Source: Phyto melanocephala (lineage: Eukaryota > Arthropoda > Insecta > Diptera > Rhinophoridae). From it: a stretch of 64,000 nucleotides of DNA. The stretch lies in assembly GCA_941918925.1 (NCBI GenBank), contig OW799233.1, forward strand, positions 105,393,833-105,457,832. The letters run 5' to 3'. The notes beneath the pieces are model-generated. The model saw only the letters and a list, made by a program, of their open reading frames with translations. It was not told the origin of the DNA and made no database searches. A program made the translations under genes and the position numbers. Each line of letters begins with the position of its first letter. Within the stretch, counting starts at the first letter, position 1. This document shows positions 45,801-58,113 of the stretch, one piece after another.

Positions 45801-48699
45801 TATTGAAAACAAAATATATAAATTAAAGAGTTATATTTTTTTTAACTTTGTGTTGACTTTTGGCCCACTCTGTACTTTGAAAGCAGCTCTGGTCAAGTTC
45901 TATCATTTTTAAAATTTAAATTTTTATTAATTTAGTTCAAATTACTTTATCCAGAATATTTCGTTTTGATAATAGTAGCCGCAACATGAAAGGAAACAAA
46001 AATATAATGCCCTAATTTATATAATATGTATTTAATTCTTAATCCCAATTATAAGTGTGCCATAATTCAAAACCTTATCTTTGAAAAATGTTCCCATTAA
46101 TATACAATCCTTAACAAACAAAAAAATCTTAATATGTTTTCGTACAAAAAAAAAGAAATCCTTTTACTTTGACTATTCTCACTCGTACAGAATTTAATAC
46201 TTTACTGTGTAACTAATATTAAATGTAATTAACACAACGACCATTCAATCTTAATACTAATACAAAGCCATTAAGTAAAACCGATGGAAACTCCTCCAAA
46301 CAAGCTTCTTTTCTCAATAGCTTCTTTTTGGTTCACACAAACTTATACAAATAATAACAGGAAAAAACTCAAGTAAAAACTAAAAAAAAGTAGAAAAATA
46401 AAAAAAGAACCACAAAGGTAAATCGATAAAGTTTTTGTTTTTGGTGCGTTTATTAAACGAAGAAAAAGAAAAGAAAATCAAGTCATCATAATTAACATTA
46501 TGATAAAAATCAAAAGGCAAAAACTTTATTAAAGAAATAAGCGAAAATGAACAACGAAAAATGTATATTAATACCGAGTGAACGGACGACCCTAATTTAG
46601 GAAACTAAAATAAAAAAAAAGCCAAAGAAAGTTTTAAACAAATTACCAGCAACATAATAATGAAAGTTTTTAAAAATATAGTCAAGTTAAAAAGCTAAAA
46701 CAAAACATATTTAGGTTTCTCTTTATTTTGTTTTTTTGTTTTTTTTTTCAAGTGATACTTAAGGTGTAAATCAGTGTCTCCCAAATAGATTTATTGGCAG
46801 TATTAAAGTCTTGTTAACTGCACGGAACATTTTTTACAACATTACCGTAGCGAGCTAGGATGTATTGTGAACTTTTTTTATTATCAGGACTCGGTACAAA
46901 ATTTGCAACTAAAATTACTTGAGTTCATAAAAGGGATAAAAAAAGGAATAAAAACGGAAACTCGCTTTAAAAAGAAATTTAAATTTTATAACAAAAATTA
47001 TTATAATTTGTCATCCCAGGCATCCAAATTAAGTTGACTTGAAATCCTACGCTTTGTGCTTTGCAATTTACACCGTACACTCTCATTAATTTAGCTTTTT
47101 TGTGAGAGACGTAGGATGCAAAAATCATAGAATACGTGGTGTAGACTTTCAGATTTAGCATCTTAGGGAAAATGGTTGACAACAGAGGTAATACTATTTC
47201 ATAGTCAGACCAAATTGAAAATTTTTCGAACTTATGCTGTTTGAATAGATTTATTTTATTTTTTCAATTAAAATATCATGGCTGATTGTACAAATGTCTG
47301 TTATCGACAAAAGAAAGATATCGCTCTAAGGGACCCTGCTTTAACTTTTTAGTCTGTATTTTCCAGCATATTCTATGTTTAGTTCAAAATTTAAAATGGA
47401 CGTATTGAAAGTCGTGTAATTCAATAGCACCATTTATCTCTTCTGTAGAGCCAAAAGAAAAACTAGATATTTAACTCAAATTTTATTGGATAGTTGTTAG
47501 AGTAGTCCAGAGCAGCTGTAAAACAAACTGCCATACTGATGAAGTGTGTTCAGCTTTTCTCATTACACTAGCTAAATAACATGCAAACACCTACATTAGA
47601 GTAACGCTTGCAGATTGTGGAAATTTATTTATAAAATTCTGGTTCTGTTCTTAAAATTTTATAGAGCATAATTGATGGTTTTATAAACATATTTACTCGT
47701 TTGGATAATATTCATCCAAAATGAGAATATATTTTGCATACAGATGAAGTCTTCGCCAATGTAGTCGCGAGTGTTTTAGAGGACTTTAGTTTAACGATCC
47801 CACGCCATTTTAACCAACTTTGTGAGGGCCCGTTTTGATGAAATATCTTGGCCTACATCTAACTGTTTCAACTGATATAATAGGAAAACCAACAGGTCAT
47901 CAATTGCATCGTCTGTTATCTGAATATGGTGAGAACTAACTGAAACTTAAACCAGTTTTTTAACTTAAAATTATCCTCAGCTATAAAAATCATTTCCAGC
48001 TTAACGGATTTGTAAAAAGAATTGACACTCAAAGGACTGCACAATATTCGTGTATTCTTTGAAACTCCATTTCATCCCAAAAACTCGCAATTTGGTTAGG
48101 ATAACATGCCGAAGCCGACATATGTCCATTTTTCTTCAAATACGAAACCGCTGCCAATATTATGCCATGAATGTCGGGTGCTAAAGGCAAATAACTTAAG
48201 ACTTTTATTATTGTTTTATTTTTCTTTTTAATGGAGAAGAAGACATGCCCAACATGCCTTACAGTGAGTGAAAGCATTACTTTTTTAGCAAAATTTTTGG
48301 TGACTCAATTGTCTGAAAAAATTAAATTGTGAATTAAACACCTCGTTGGATTCAAACCACCTTTGCAATATTTTTGGTGAAGGTGTGTCATATATCTTGC
48401 CTATTTTGATGAACCAGCATCGACTGAATATTTAGAAGTCAACATTCGATGCACGATTGATAAAATTACACCGGGTGAGCTATAAAAAGTTGCGTAAGAT
48501 TTGACTGCCATAGGGTTTTTATAAAGTGCAGTTTCAGAGGCCATATGCTTGTAATAATTTTTAAATAATAAATTCTATAAAATTTTCAAGCTGATAAGGC
48601 AAAACTTTGGTCATTTCATAGCATTTTTAGTATTTTATTTGAAAAAACTCTATGCCTCACACAAAAATCAACCAACAAACTAGTAATACAATTTCAAAA
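45801..48699. other. Long unassigned stretch
   Basis: About 2.9 kb with no family I recognise. Part of it (47700-48560) is less AT-rich than the surroundings. A minus-strand 82-codon frame at 48029-48277 ends in HMSASACYPNQIASFWDEME, and another minus-strand stretch near 47940-47820 reads DDAIDDLLVFLLYQLKQLDV. These may be pieces of an unrecognised mobile-element protein, but neither has a motif that names a family. Confidence 0.35.
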
Positions 48700-49570
48700 C
48701 TGGATCTTAAAAATATTGACATTAAAATAAATATTGACCTAAATGATATTAACAACTTGGGGCTAGAAGGCAAGATATTTCTCTATGCAGATGATACTTT
48801 ATCCGAATAAGCAGAAATTAGTATTAAAAACTATGGTTGAAAGAAATGCAGCCTTAATTTTTGAATATGCACGTTTGGACAAGCTTATCTTAAATGCAAA
48901 GAAAACCAATTTTATATGATTTATGCCTCGACCTAATCTAAGAAACAGCATAAATATATTTGCAGATGGTAAGGAAATTTTTGAAGTAGATATGGCACAT
49001 GCATATCGAAAAGTTAAGAGCCAAAATCGCTCCGGCTCTTGGTATTCTGTATAAACTAAAACACATATTAAATGCAACAACGAAGTTAATTGTTTTTCAA
49101 ACCTTAATTCAAAGTCATCTAAATTGTATGGCCCTTATTTATGGGTTTCAAAAAAATACAGATCTTAAATCATTACAAATACTACAAAACAAATCCTTAA
49201 AGATCGTATATAATTTACCTTCCGTTATCCTACTCTTTCCTTGTTTAGAGATGTAGCTAAAAATGTGTTGCCAGTACATGGCTTATTTAAAATGCAGTTA
49301 TTAGTCTACTTCTTCTAAGTTTTACATAATATTGGTCAACATCCAATTACGTTTTCAAGAAATCAAACTGCTTTTAATACTAGAAATAGTCACTATCTAT
49401 GGATGTCCAGATGTCGTGTGGAAACTACTAAACAAAAAATTGAATACGCAGGTAGTCTAGAATATAATAATCTACCTCAACAAATACAGGATTGTTGTAC
49501 AATTTCCTTGTTTAAAAGAAAACTAAAGGTTTATTTGTTACAAAATATTGAAATGCTTCTAATCTAATAA
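48700..49570 (+). pseudogene. CR1/Jockey-type non-LTR reverse transcriptase relic, 3' end
   Basis: At 48745-48810 the frame reads NDINNLGLEGKIFLYADDTL, the YADD active-site box of the polymerase. After a stop the frame at 48999-49256 reads AKIAPALGILYKLKHILNAT, then LKSLQILQNKSLKIVYNLP, the thumb-like region of this group. Near the end (49440-49555) come EYAGSLEYNNLPQQIQD and CCTISLFKRKLKVYLLQN, matching the usual C-terminal WNxLPxxIxxxxxxxxFKxxLKxYL. Everything before the YADD box is missing. The element ends near 49570 without a clear tail. The minus-strand frame 48799-49080 is a shadow. Confidence 0.75.
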
Positions 49571-50147
49571 ATAATTTATATAAAGATTTTGCATAATTAT
49601 TCTATTAAACATCTTAAAAGATTTTGATAATTTTTAAACATTGAAAAAAAAAATCATTGAGAATAGATTGCAAACTACTGATAACTAAGTATAAACATTT
49701 TTCTAAAACCTTAATGTTATACACATATTTTGATTAAATTACACCATATAACAGTTTATGTTTATTGAGTTTAAAAACTTATTTTTAATGCACAATATTC
49801 AGCCGACATTTTACGCAAAAAATTTTCTTTAATTTAAACAAAATGTTTTAATAGTCGATCTTTTGAACCTCTCTTTTATAAACTTTGTTATATTTTTAAA
49901 AGATTTACAAGAACTTTTTATACCATTTCTTGTTACCATTTTTCTCTTCAAATATAGTTTTTATTATTTTGCTATTGCTGTTCTTTTTCTATTTAACGTT
50001 TAGCCATTGTACTTTTTTATTTAATTTTTTTTCTTCTTGATTTTCTTTACAAAATTTGATTGTTATGATTTCATGCGATAATTATAAGTCGTTTTATAAG
50101 CTTTCAGCAAAAACAGCAACAATAATAGCGCCACCAGCTGAAGGGAT
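49571..50147. other. Unassigned AT-rich stretch
   Basis: Nothing recognised. Confidence 0.5.
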
Positions 50148-50282
50148 ATGAAAAAGTCCCGTAAAATACCTGCAGTGATGAAAGTTCAACTCAAGTGTTT
50201 CCTATTTGTGTTTGTTCTTATGGTTGGAGGTGTTGTATTTAATATTTGTACAATGAGTAGTGAACGGAGAGTTTCAAAATAA
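50148..50282 (+). CDS. Possible signal-anchor coding exon
   Basis: A 44-codon frame: MKKSRKIPAVMKVQLKC, then a hydrophobic FLFVFVLMVGGVVFNI, then CTMSSERRVSK and a stop. A basic N-terminus followed by a single ~17-residue membrane segment is the plan of type II Golgi or membrane proteins. GT dinucleotides just after the membrane segment (GTAGTGAAC and GTGAACGG near 50256) could be splice donors, making the stop intronic. The local base composition is less AT-rich than the flanks. I cannot match it to a named protein and no following exon was found. Confidence 0.25.
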   Translation: MKKSRKIPAVMKVQLKCFLFVFVLMVGGVVFNICTMSSERRVSK

Positions 50283-51058
50283 GTTCAACGTGAGGGTATT
50301 TATCATACTTAGAACAATAGCCCAGATGGACAGAACAAATGGCGACACTTGAGAATTTATAGTGAAAATAAAGAATGTCGACAGCAACTAGGGTTACAGT
50401 GAACAATACAAATCAGCAAATTTTAACAACAATGATTTTGGGAAACCAAAACAATTTTTTTAGGGAAAATAACAATATTCCAGACCTGCTAGACGTTTTA
50501 GTAAATAAAAACTAGTTTTGCTTATTCATAATATTTTGTAAAATAATTTATTTATTTATATGTATTTTTCAGTACAATTATATCGCTAGTCTTCTCTTTG
50601 TATTTTAGTATTTAATGTTTCAAAAAACCTGAAAGATAATCTTTTTATTAAATAATTTTCCTTGATAAACTTTTAATATTCAAAATAAAATTAATATATA
50701 CGAATGAATGTTGATACGGAAAACCTCTGTAGTTTAATATCGGCGGATAGTTATGATATTATGCCTGCTTTCTTGTATTAAAAAAAAATAATGGAAACGC
50801 CTAAATAAATTTTTCTCCATAATTTTGAGAAACAACAACAACCAGAGTTTGGTACTTATTAGTCAAGTACCGATTAATAACTTTTATTTTTATCTTCGAT
50901 TTTTAAACTCTAATTTAAATTCTATTCATGCTAGAGTTGATCTTTGAAATTGTCTTTTATTTTTACCAAGATATTTAATGGTTACCGAATTTAATAAGCT
51001 TAAAGCAGTCATGGGCACAAAATACCATTGCATTAGTAATTGCAAAGGTTGTTCTTTA
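50283..51058. other. Unassigned AT-rich stretch
   Basis: Nothing recognised. Confidence 0.5.
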
Positions 51059-51463
51059 CCCCCCGACCACACGAGCAATGTGTTTGGCAATTATTGCCAC
51101 AGCAACTGTCAAATTCTATTGCGAACACAAGATATTAACGTGTGGACTGCATGAATATGTATTAGAATACATATTTAGCAATAAATGTTATAATACATTG
51201 CTGAGCAATAATCTTTTAATACAAGCTGTAAAATTCAATTGCAAACAAATAAAATGTAACAACAACACTAATGTATAAAAGAACGTCGCAGAAAAAAAAG
51301 AAAACAAAATATTAAAATTAACATGGTTATTATAAAAAAATTTAAGTTTTTTAATTATATTTAAATATATAATGCCAATTGAACATTGGAAATTTGATGG
51401 CGTTATTCTGCCGGCTTTATTGCTTATATTAAAACATAATCAATCGCTCGTGTAGTCGGGGGG
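51059..51463. mobile_element. 405 bp MITE with TTA duplication and CCCCCCGAC ends
   Basis: The inverted ends are CCCCCCGACCACACGAGCAA and CCCCCCGACTACACGAGCGA, with TTA directly repeated outside (51056-51058 and 51464-51466). A 3 bp TTA duplication points to PIF/Harbinger-like mobilisation, though the C-run start is unusual. The 66-codon frame 51078-51278 spans the left part and has no similarity to a transposase. The arms share GGCAATTATTGCC-like sequence near the left end. Confidence 0.8.
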
Positions 51464-51559
51464 TTATATAAAGGTATATTAATTTGAAATGAAATAAAAA
51501 AAAATTACATAAAATTTACTTTATTCAAAAGATAATCTTCTGGCATTATATTTTAATAT

Positions 51560-52250
51560 AACTTCTGGCATTTGACCTCCACGTCTGTCTAGGACTTAGT
51601 CTAATATGTAGGTCCAAGATTTGTGGCTATATATTGAAAATAATGTTGTCGGGCTTACTGTTGACTTCACATATCTCCTCAGAAAATAGTCTATCGGCGT
51701 TAAATCGCACAATCTGAGAGGCTAATTCACGGGTACCAAGCATAAAACTATTTGATTAAAACATTTCCTTCAATAAATCAATTGTGGCACAAGCTGTGTG
51801 ACATATTGCGCCTTATTTTTGAAACTACAGCAACTGAACATCAAGGTTGTTCAACTAATGAACGAAAAAGGCAGTAATCATTGCTGTATGGTGGTCACCA
51901 TTTACTGTAACGTTCTGAACTGTATCGTTTTTTAAGAATTACGCACCAATAACTCCACTAGCCCATAAAGCCTACCAAACAGTCAGTTTTTTTAGATGTA
52001 ACGATGACTTAACATATACTTAAGCAGACTCATTACTCCAAATACGAAAGTTGTGTTTATGGACGTACTAATTCAAACAAAGGTTAGCTTCATCGCTAAA
52101 CAAATTTTTGACCGTAAAATGGACGACGATATGTATTTCGAACAGACCTATGATTTTCAAAATAAATTTGTACAATTTGCAAACGTTTTCAAGGCGTCAG
52201 TCTATTCACGTTTAAATGCCAAACCAAACCTTACATAAATCACTAAAGAA
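51560..52250 (-). pseudogene. Mariner-type transposase relic with internal deletion
   Basis: On the minus strand from about 52210: KRLQIVQIYFENHRSVRNTY, the first helix-turn-helix, is fused after YGQKF directly to SDEANLCLN-stop-YVHKHNFRIWS (first catalytic Asp) at about 52100. Then follow KKLTVW, ALWASGVIGA, LKNDTVQNVTVNGDHHTAMI (51990-51880) and GAICHTACATIDLLKEMF (51810-51760), where the second Asp has been lost (FQK-stop-G for FQQDG). The second helix-turn-helix and linker are deleted. The plus-strand frame 52053-52238 is a shadow. The many stops mean long inactivity. Confidence 0.8.
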
Positions 52251-52320
52251 TTCATTAAATAGCAACAAGTTAAAAAATTGTTGCCAACTAAAAGTTCTAT
52301 AACCCTATAGAAGACACCCG

Positions 52321-53052
52321 CACGCAAAGAAAAACCATGGTTACGACATGATCACGACGGTCATATTATTTCTTCTAAAACCATATTTGGTTGTCGAAAA
52401 CAAGTAATAGTTATTTTTGTTTCATTTCATCATATATTTTGTCACGATAATCAAGCATATGTTTGAATTGTATCATTTAATGATTACTTTTCGTAAAAAT
52501 TTCAAAATGGTTACCATTTTAAAATAGTATGATTTAAAAAAATTTATTTGACAAAAATAACATTATATTCAAAATCATTAAAAATTAAAAATAATCATTA
52601 AATAATAAGTGAGACAACAGTATGATTACAAAATAATCAAGCTTTGATTTTTTTTAATAATAATTTGATTTCAATTGTTCTTTTTCTTGCTGAATAAATT
52701 TTTATTATTTTAAAAGTTTGAGATGTCAAAAAAAGGAACAAAAATTTTGAAAAATTAAAGAAAATTTAAAAATAAACGTGAAAATGTAAAAAATTGTTTG
52801 TAAAAAAATTGCTATTAAATTGGTGAGTACAAGAAATATGTGCATGTTACAGCAAAAGACAATAATTTGCCGTAAAAAAGCAAAGATTGTCGATTTCAAT
52901 TGTAGTCATGTATATGATTATTGAATGATGCTTAAATTAAACATAATAATGATAACTGGTAACCATAATTATTTTAAACATAATCATACAATTTAATCAT
53001 AGTATGTTGCTCTTCGATTATGGTTACCACAACCATATTTTTTCTTTGCGTG
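52321..53052 (+). mobile_element. MITE-T copy, 732 bp (twin of 39096-39827)
   Basis: The ends CACGCAAAGAAAAACCATGG and the inverse of CACGCAAAGAAAAAATATGG are flanked on both sides by CG. The sequence follows 39096-39827 throughout with scattered substitutions, such as TGTCACGATAATCAAGC for TGTAACGATAATGAAGT. Confidence 0.85.
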
Positions 53053-53192
53053 CGGTATAAATGAGTTGCTCTATTTTACACTCACATCATACCAAAAACA
53101 CATTTAATCTATTTAATTTCATTAATTGAATTTTAACTTCTGATTGATTTACTGCATTGTATTTCGTTAAAACCTCCTTGTAATGGAGTTAT

Positions 53193-55596
53193 AACAAGTA
53201 AGAGCATTATATTCTTTTATACCCACCACCAATTTTGTGTACATTTAAAGCACAATATTTATTATTTTGTTAATCATTATGGAATAATCTCTTTATAATA
53301 AAATATGTATCACTTTCTTTGTAGAGGGTGGTTAAACTTTAAGGGCCCATGTTGAAGGTGAACTACACCTAGTCTTTAAGTTTGTTTTCTGCATTTCACT
53401 TGACATTTCTCAATCTCAAACTTACTCATTTTGATCCGTGGAAAGATACGCAAATGAGCAACGCTTTAAAGTTATTCAGGTTTTTTATAAAAATGGGCGT
53501 TCAAATCAAAATGCATTTTGTGCACTTCGTAATTCTTTTGATCAACATAATCGTTCAAATTCGTCCACAATCGGGAGAATTGTAAAAAATATTTAAATTT
53601 CTGCAAAACAAGTCTGTATAAAATGTTAGAAAATCTGTGAATGCCTTCTTAGTTCGTTGAATGGGAACTATTGCTGTTTTTTGCGATAGTGTGGCAAAAG
53701 AGCAGTCAACCTCGACTCATCATCATGCCCAATAATTGAGCATCAACATTGTCATTGAAAATTTGGACCATCAGATAGAGGAGTGGCGCCAAGGATGGGG
53801 GGGGCCATTTGGCCGATATTTTGTTAAATACATACTTGAACCATACAAATATTATCATTATAAAAAGAAATAATAATATCCTAAATAATTTGTGTTTTAT
53901 TTAAATACAACATCGGTCCTTAAATGAAATGAAATTCAATGAAAGTGTGTTAAAGTAGCTGTGTCAATAAAGTTTCTACTAATAAATACAACTTAAATAT
54001 TTCAATATAGCCCTTTATTTTCCCAGAAACTTTGTCAATAGAGAAATTACATGAATTTAAGGTAAAACGTTATATGGGAGGTAGGCGTTAAAGTGGCCGT
54101 GTCACCTAAACTTTTTGGCACAACAATAACATTGATTAGAAGGATATACACAGCAAATTTGATCATCATTAATTTTGGCGGTTTTATGAGCTTTTAAATT
54201 TCATTAACGGTAGATTACGTGAAAAGTGGGCGTTATAGTAGGCGTGTCAAAGTTGTTTTGGCGAATGAGTACAACTTAGGTGTTTCAATATAGCCCTTTA
54301 TTAATCCAAAATCATTATTAATAGAGAAATTAGAGGAATTTTGAGTAAAACGTTATATGGGAGGTGGGCGTAAAAGTGGGCGTGGCAACTCAATTTTCTA
54401 GCACAGTAATGACATTGCCTAGGGGGATATACGTAGCAAATTTTATCATCATACCTCTTATTTTGGCGGTTTTATGAGCTTTTAAATTTCATTAACGGTA
54501 TATAACGTGAAAAGTGGGCGTTATAGTAGGCGTGTCAAAGTTATTTTTGCGAATGAGTACAACTTAGGTGTTTCAATATAGTCCTTTATTATTCCAAAAT
54601 CTTTATTAATAGAGGAATTATATGAATTTTAAGTAAAACGTTATATGGGAGGTGGGCGTAAAAGTGGGCGTGGCGCCTTAATTTTCTGGCGCAGTAATGA
54701 CATTGCCTAAAAGGATATACGTAGCGAATTTGATCATCATACCTCTAATTTTGGCGGTTTTATGAGCTTTTAAATTTCATTAACGGTATATAACGTGAAA
54801 AGTGGGCGTTATAGTGGGCGTGTCAAAGTTATATTTTCGAATGAGTACAACTGAGATGTTTCAATATAGCCCTTTATTATTCCAAAATCTACATAAATTG
54901 AGAAATTATATGAATTTTGGGTAAAACGTTATATGGGAGGTGGGCGTAAAAGTGGGCGTGGCACATTGATTTTCCGTTACAAAAAAGCGTCTCACTAATA
55001 AGCAAAGTGTGCAAAATTTCAGAGTCGTATATCCAATTTTGTTGCTTTTATGACGTTTTTGTTTTTAAATATACCGAAAAATACACTGTGCGGTATAAAT
55101 TTTCGTACATTTTGATCGATAACTCCTCTCCTAATGCATAGATTTAGATAATTTTCGGGGAAAAATATTGTTTTTACTCAGGAAATATATATTCGAAGTT
55201 TCATGAGTCTACGTTAATGCGTTTGGACACAATTCCATTTTATTCGATGTTTGAAGGACACGGTTTTTTCGACCTACTCTTGCTTTTCGAGCTATAACTC
55301 TCTTCCTAATATTCCGATTTAGCCCATTTTCAATACCAAACAAACCTTGTCTATAAGAAAGATTCTGGCAAAATTTGAGCCCCCTAGCTTTTTCGGTGCG
55401 ACCTCTATCGTGCTTTCAACAGACGGACAGACGGACAGACGAACAGACGGACGGACATAGCTAGATCGTCATAAAATCAAACCCTGATTCAGAATATATA
55501 TACTTTATGGGGTCTAAAATGGATATTTCGATGTGTTACAAACGGAATGACAAAATGAATATACCCCCACCATTTTTTTGGTGGCGGGTATAAAAA
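53193..55596 (-). mobile_element. HINE-A copy 6, three internal units, 3' hairpin lost
   Basis: The 5' end is at 55596 (inverse TTTTTATACCCGCCACCAAA), with a GTCY tract of ~8 tetramers at 55421-55458. The ~289 bp unit is present three times (landmarks near 54163, 54446 and 54736; the first has lost the CTCTA of ACCTCTAATTTTGG). At the 3' end AACAAGTAAGAGCATTATATTCTTTTATACCCACC lacks the whole hairpin GGCTGTGCCGAA, which all other full copies keep, so this copy is probably unable to move. Confidence 0.9.
53324..53925 (+). mobile_element. Nested mariner derivative in HINE-A copy 6, right end lost
   Basis: It starts GAGGGTGGTTAAACTTTAAG after TA and breaks off at the same CATCGGTCCTTAAATGAAATG point as in copy 5. 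The DNA-binding frame and its 67-codon shadow (53382-53585) are identical in translation to copy 5, showing recent common origin. Confidence 0.75.
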
Positions 55597-55604
55597 TACC
55601 ACAA

Positions 55605-55790
55605 AACTGCAGTACTGCAGCTTTATTAGTTCTTTTGTTTTTTGTAAGATATGAACTGAATTTTCGCTTACCTGCTAGAGAAAACGCACCCCAAATCATG
55701 ATGTTATCACTACCAAAATTGCTTAATGAAAAGTATAACTCTAAAAATTACTGTTTCTGTTCTTTTTCTCGTCCAAAGATATGGCTTTGA
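55605..55790 (-). pseudogene. Tc1-type transposase fragment (weak)
   Basis: On the minus strand at about 55720-55650, NFGSDNIMIWGAFSLAGKRKF resembles the KFGGGSIMIWGAFSxxGK box between the first and second catalytic Asp of Tc1-type transposases. The rest of the frame is decayed. HINE-A copy 6 begins directly beside it (55596) and may have inserted into this relic. The motif is short, so the call is tentative. Confidence 0.4.
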
Positions 55791-58113
55791 ATGAATGTGA
55801 AATAATAGATTATGATCCTTTCGTATCGCAATTCTTGTAGATGTAATGTCCTGATGTGTGGTATGTTTCTTTAGCAGTTACTTTGTTAGAGCAGATTAAA
55901 ATTATTATGGCAATTAGCAGGCTTGAGAAACTGACACTATTCAAAATAATATTTTTTAAACAGACCTAAATAGATACCAACTTACTTTTGCAATTACTTT
56001 AGCTTCAATCCACTTAGACAAAAAATTAAGATTTTGTGCGCCTTTAGTAAAATTTTTTCTAAGTACTATCACCACACCCAAAAGCGCTAACAACTTCTGA
56101 AGTACATGTTCATATTAAAGACAAAACTGCATAAGAAACTGCATAAGAAACTGCATACTAGAAATAGCGTTTGTATAAATATATTGGAAAGGTTTTTGAA
56201 GATAAACCATGTTCAAATACCCCCAATACGTTGTATTCTGACCAGCTTAAAATACAAATAAAAAATCTGGGCACAGAATACATGTTGTTGAAAACGAGCT
56301 AAACTTATGACACACATACACACTTGAAACTAAAACATATGTGTCAATAAGTGAATGAAGTGCTGTGCGTAGCTTAATTTGTGTAACTGTAATTGAGAAG
56401 TACGTGTATAATGATTTGAGATCTTGATAGCATAGGAGTACATTATGTTGAACACACACCTTCTAAATAGCATTAATATATTTACGTATATAACACATAC
56501 ACAATGACACCTGAAAAAAGATTAACACGTAGTGTGATATCCATAGATGTTAATGTATAAGCGTTTAAGTATTATTTCTTATACACATTTAGAATTTTAC
56601 TTAAGAAGTACATATGTATAATTAGTATTAAATTTTTAAATAGAAAAGTCTTGTTATTATACTATGGATATTAAAAACAACAAAATGTTGAAAATTTTAT
56701 CAATTACTTATATTTCCATATGTAGTAGGTTCGAAAAAAAAGTTAAAAATATTACATATTTATTAGCGTTTTTCTATCAACCTTAACAGCCATTGTGCAA
56801 AGTCATAAAGACGTGTCTGTGTAGACAACATTTTTCATTAAGTAATAGAAACATATTTTAAGGTTTACTTTCGGTTTCCTCATATCTAATATTGTCTTGT
56901 TGTTTGTTATTGCTTACTTAGACAATTATTTTACAACAAATTGCTTTAGAATTATTTTGAAACTACAGAAAACTCTTATAACAAAAAAACTACAATAACA
57001 ACAACAAGCAATACCAAGCAACAAAGGAGCAGAAATAAAGCAAAAAACATACAAAGTTTGAGGTGTCTACAATAGGCGAATAACACTCAAAAACTAAAAT
57101 ACCTTAACACGTTCCACTAATACATATGTACAGCTGTTGTGAATGCATGATTAAACTTTATTTTTACATTTCTTAACTAAAGAGTTTTTCAATAAACGCC
57201 TGAATGCGAGCAATAGTTTGTAGGTGAAATGGTATACATGTACATGTATGTGAACGTTAATTCAATATATGGGTTAAATACACACAAAGTTGTATAATAG
57301 AATTCACGTACGTACACATGTTAATGGCAGTGTGTGGAAACGTATACAAGTTAGGTTACTGTTCTTTCTTTGTTTATTTGCAGAGTACATTGAACGTAAC
57401 TGTAGTATAAATTCGTAGTAAACATTTTTTTGGTTTACTTTTTGTTGTTGCTTTAATAATAATGCCCAGCATAAACCGAAAAGAAAGCTTTAACAACATG
57501 TAAAATATTGTTGAAAACGCAAAAAATAATGTTGTCCTAGGACAACGAAATCAATTATAAACAATATTTTACAAGCAGCAAAGTAAACTGAAAGAGACAT
57601 AGTAAGAGTATGTACCAGAAGAGAAAAAAAGCTTTCTCTTTTTAACAAAAACATACAGAAAAGAAAATACTTTTGCGGGTTCTCTTATTCTCATATTTTT
57701 AGTTGTTTTACGAAATATAGAATAAAAACAAAAACAAAATATGAATAAAATAAACATGGGAAGGCACATTTACTGCTGCATTTGCTAAAAGGTTAAATTT
57801 GTCTCTTGTACCTACTTACATACTTAAATTGGAATTAGATACGTACCTACAAATATGAAGTTAAAATAAAAATATTTTAAAATGTTGCAATTAAAACTTG
57901 TAATTTGGGAAACAATCCCAAATCATATTCATATTTTTTATATTTAGTCAAAAAATTTTTTTATTTATTGAAAATTTTTGTAAATTTCCAAAACAATTAA
58001 AAATTTTGTATAAAAGATGATCGAAAATATAGAGGAAATTTATCAAATATGTCCTACAAAACGAAGTTTAGTAAAATTCTAAACGGAAAAAATTCACTAA
58101 AAATTTTCTTTAA
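55791..58113. other. Long unassigned AT-rich stretch
   Basis: No gene recognised. ATAAGAAACTGC is repeated three times in tandem at about 56126-56157. The palindrome TTGTCCTAGGACAA sits at about 57532-57545. The open frames 56247-56459 and 57569-57769 (minus) are Phe/Leu/Tyr-rich and without domains. Confidence 0.5.

Noticed and set aside
47820..48280. Minus-strand stretches with protein-like composition were tested as P-element, THAP or reverse-transcriptase pieces.
   Set aside because: No catalytic or zinc-binding motif of those families could be found, so no function is claimed.
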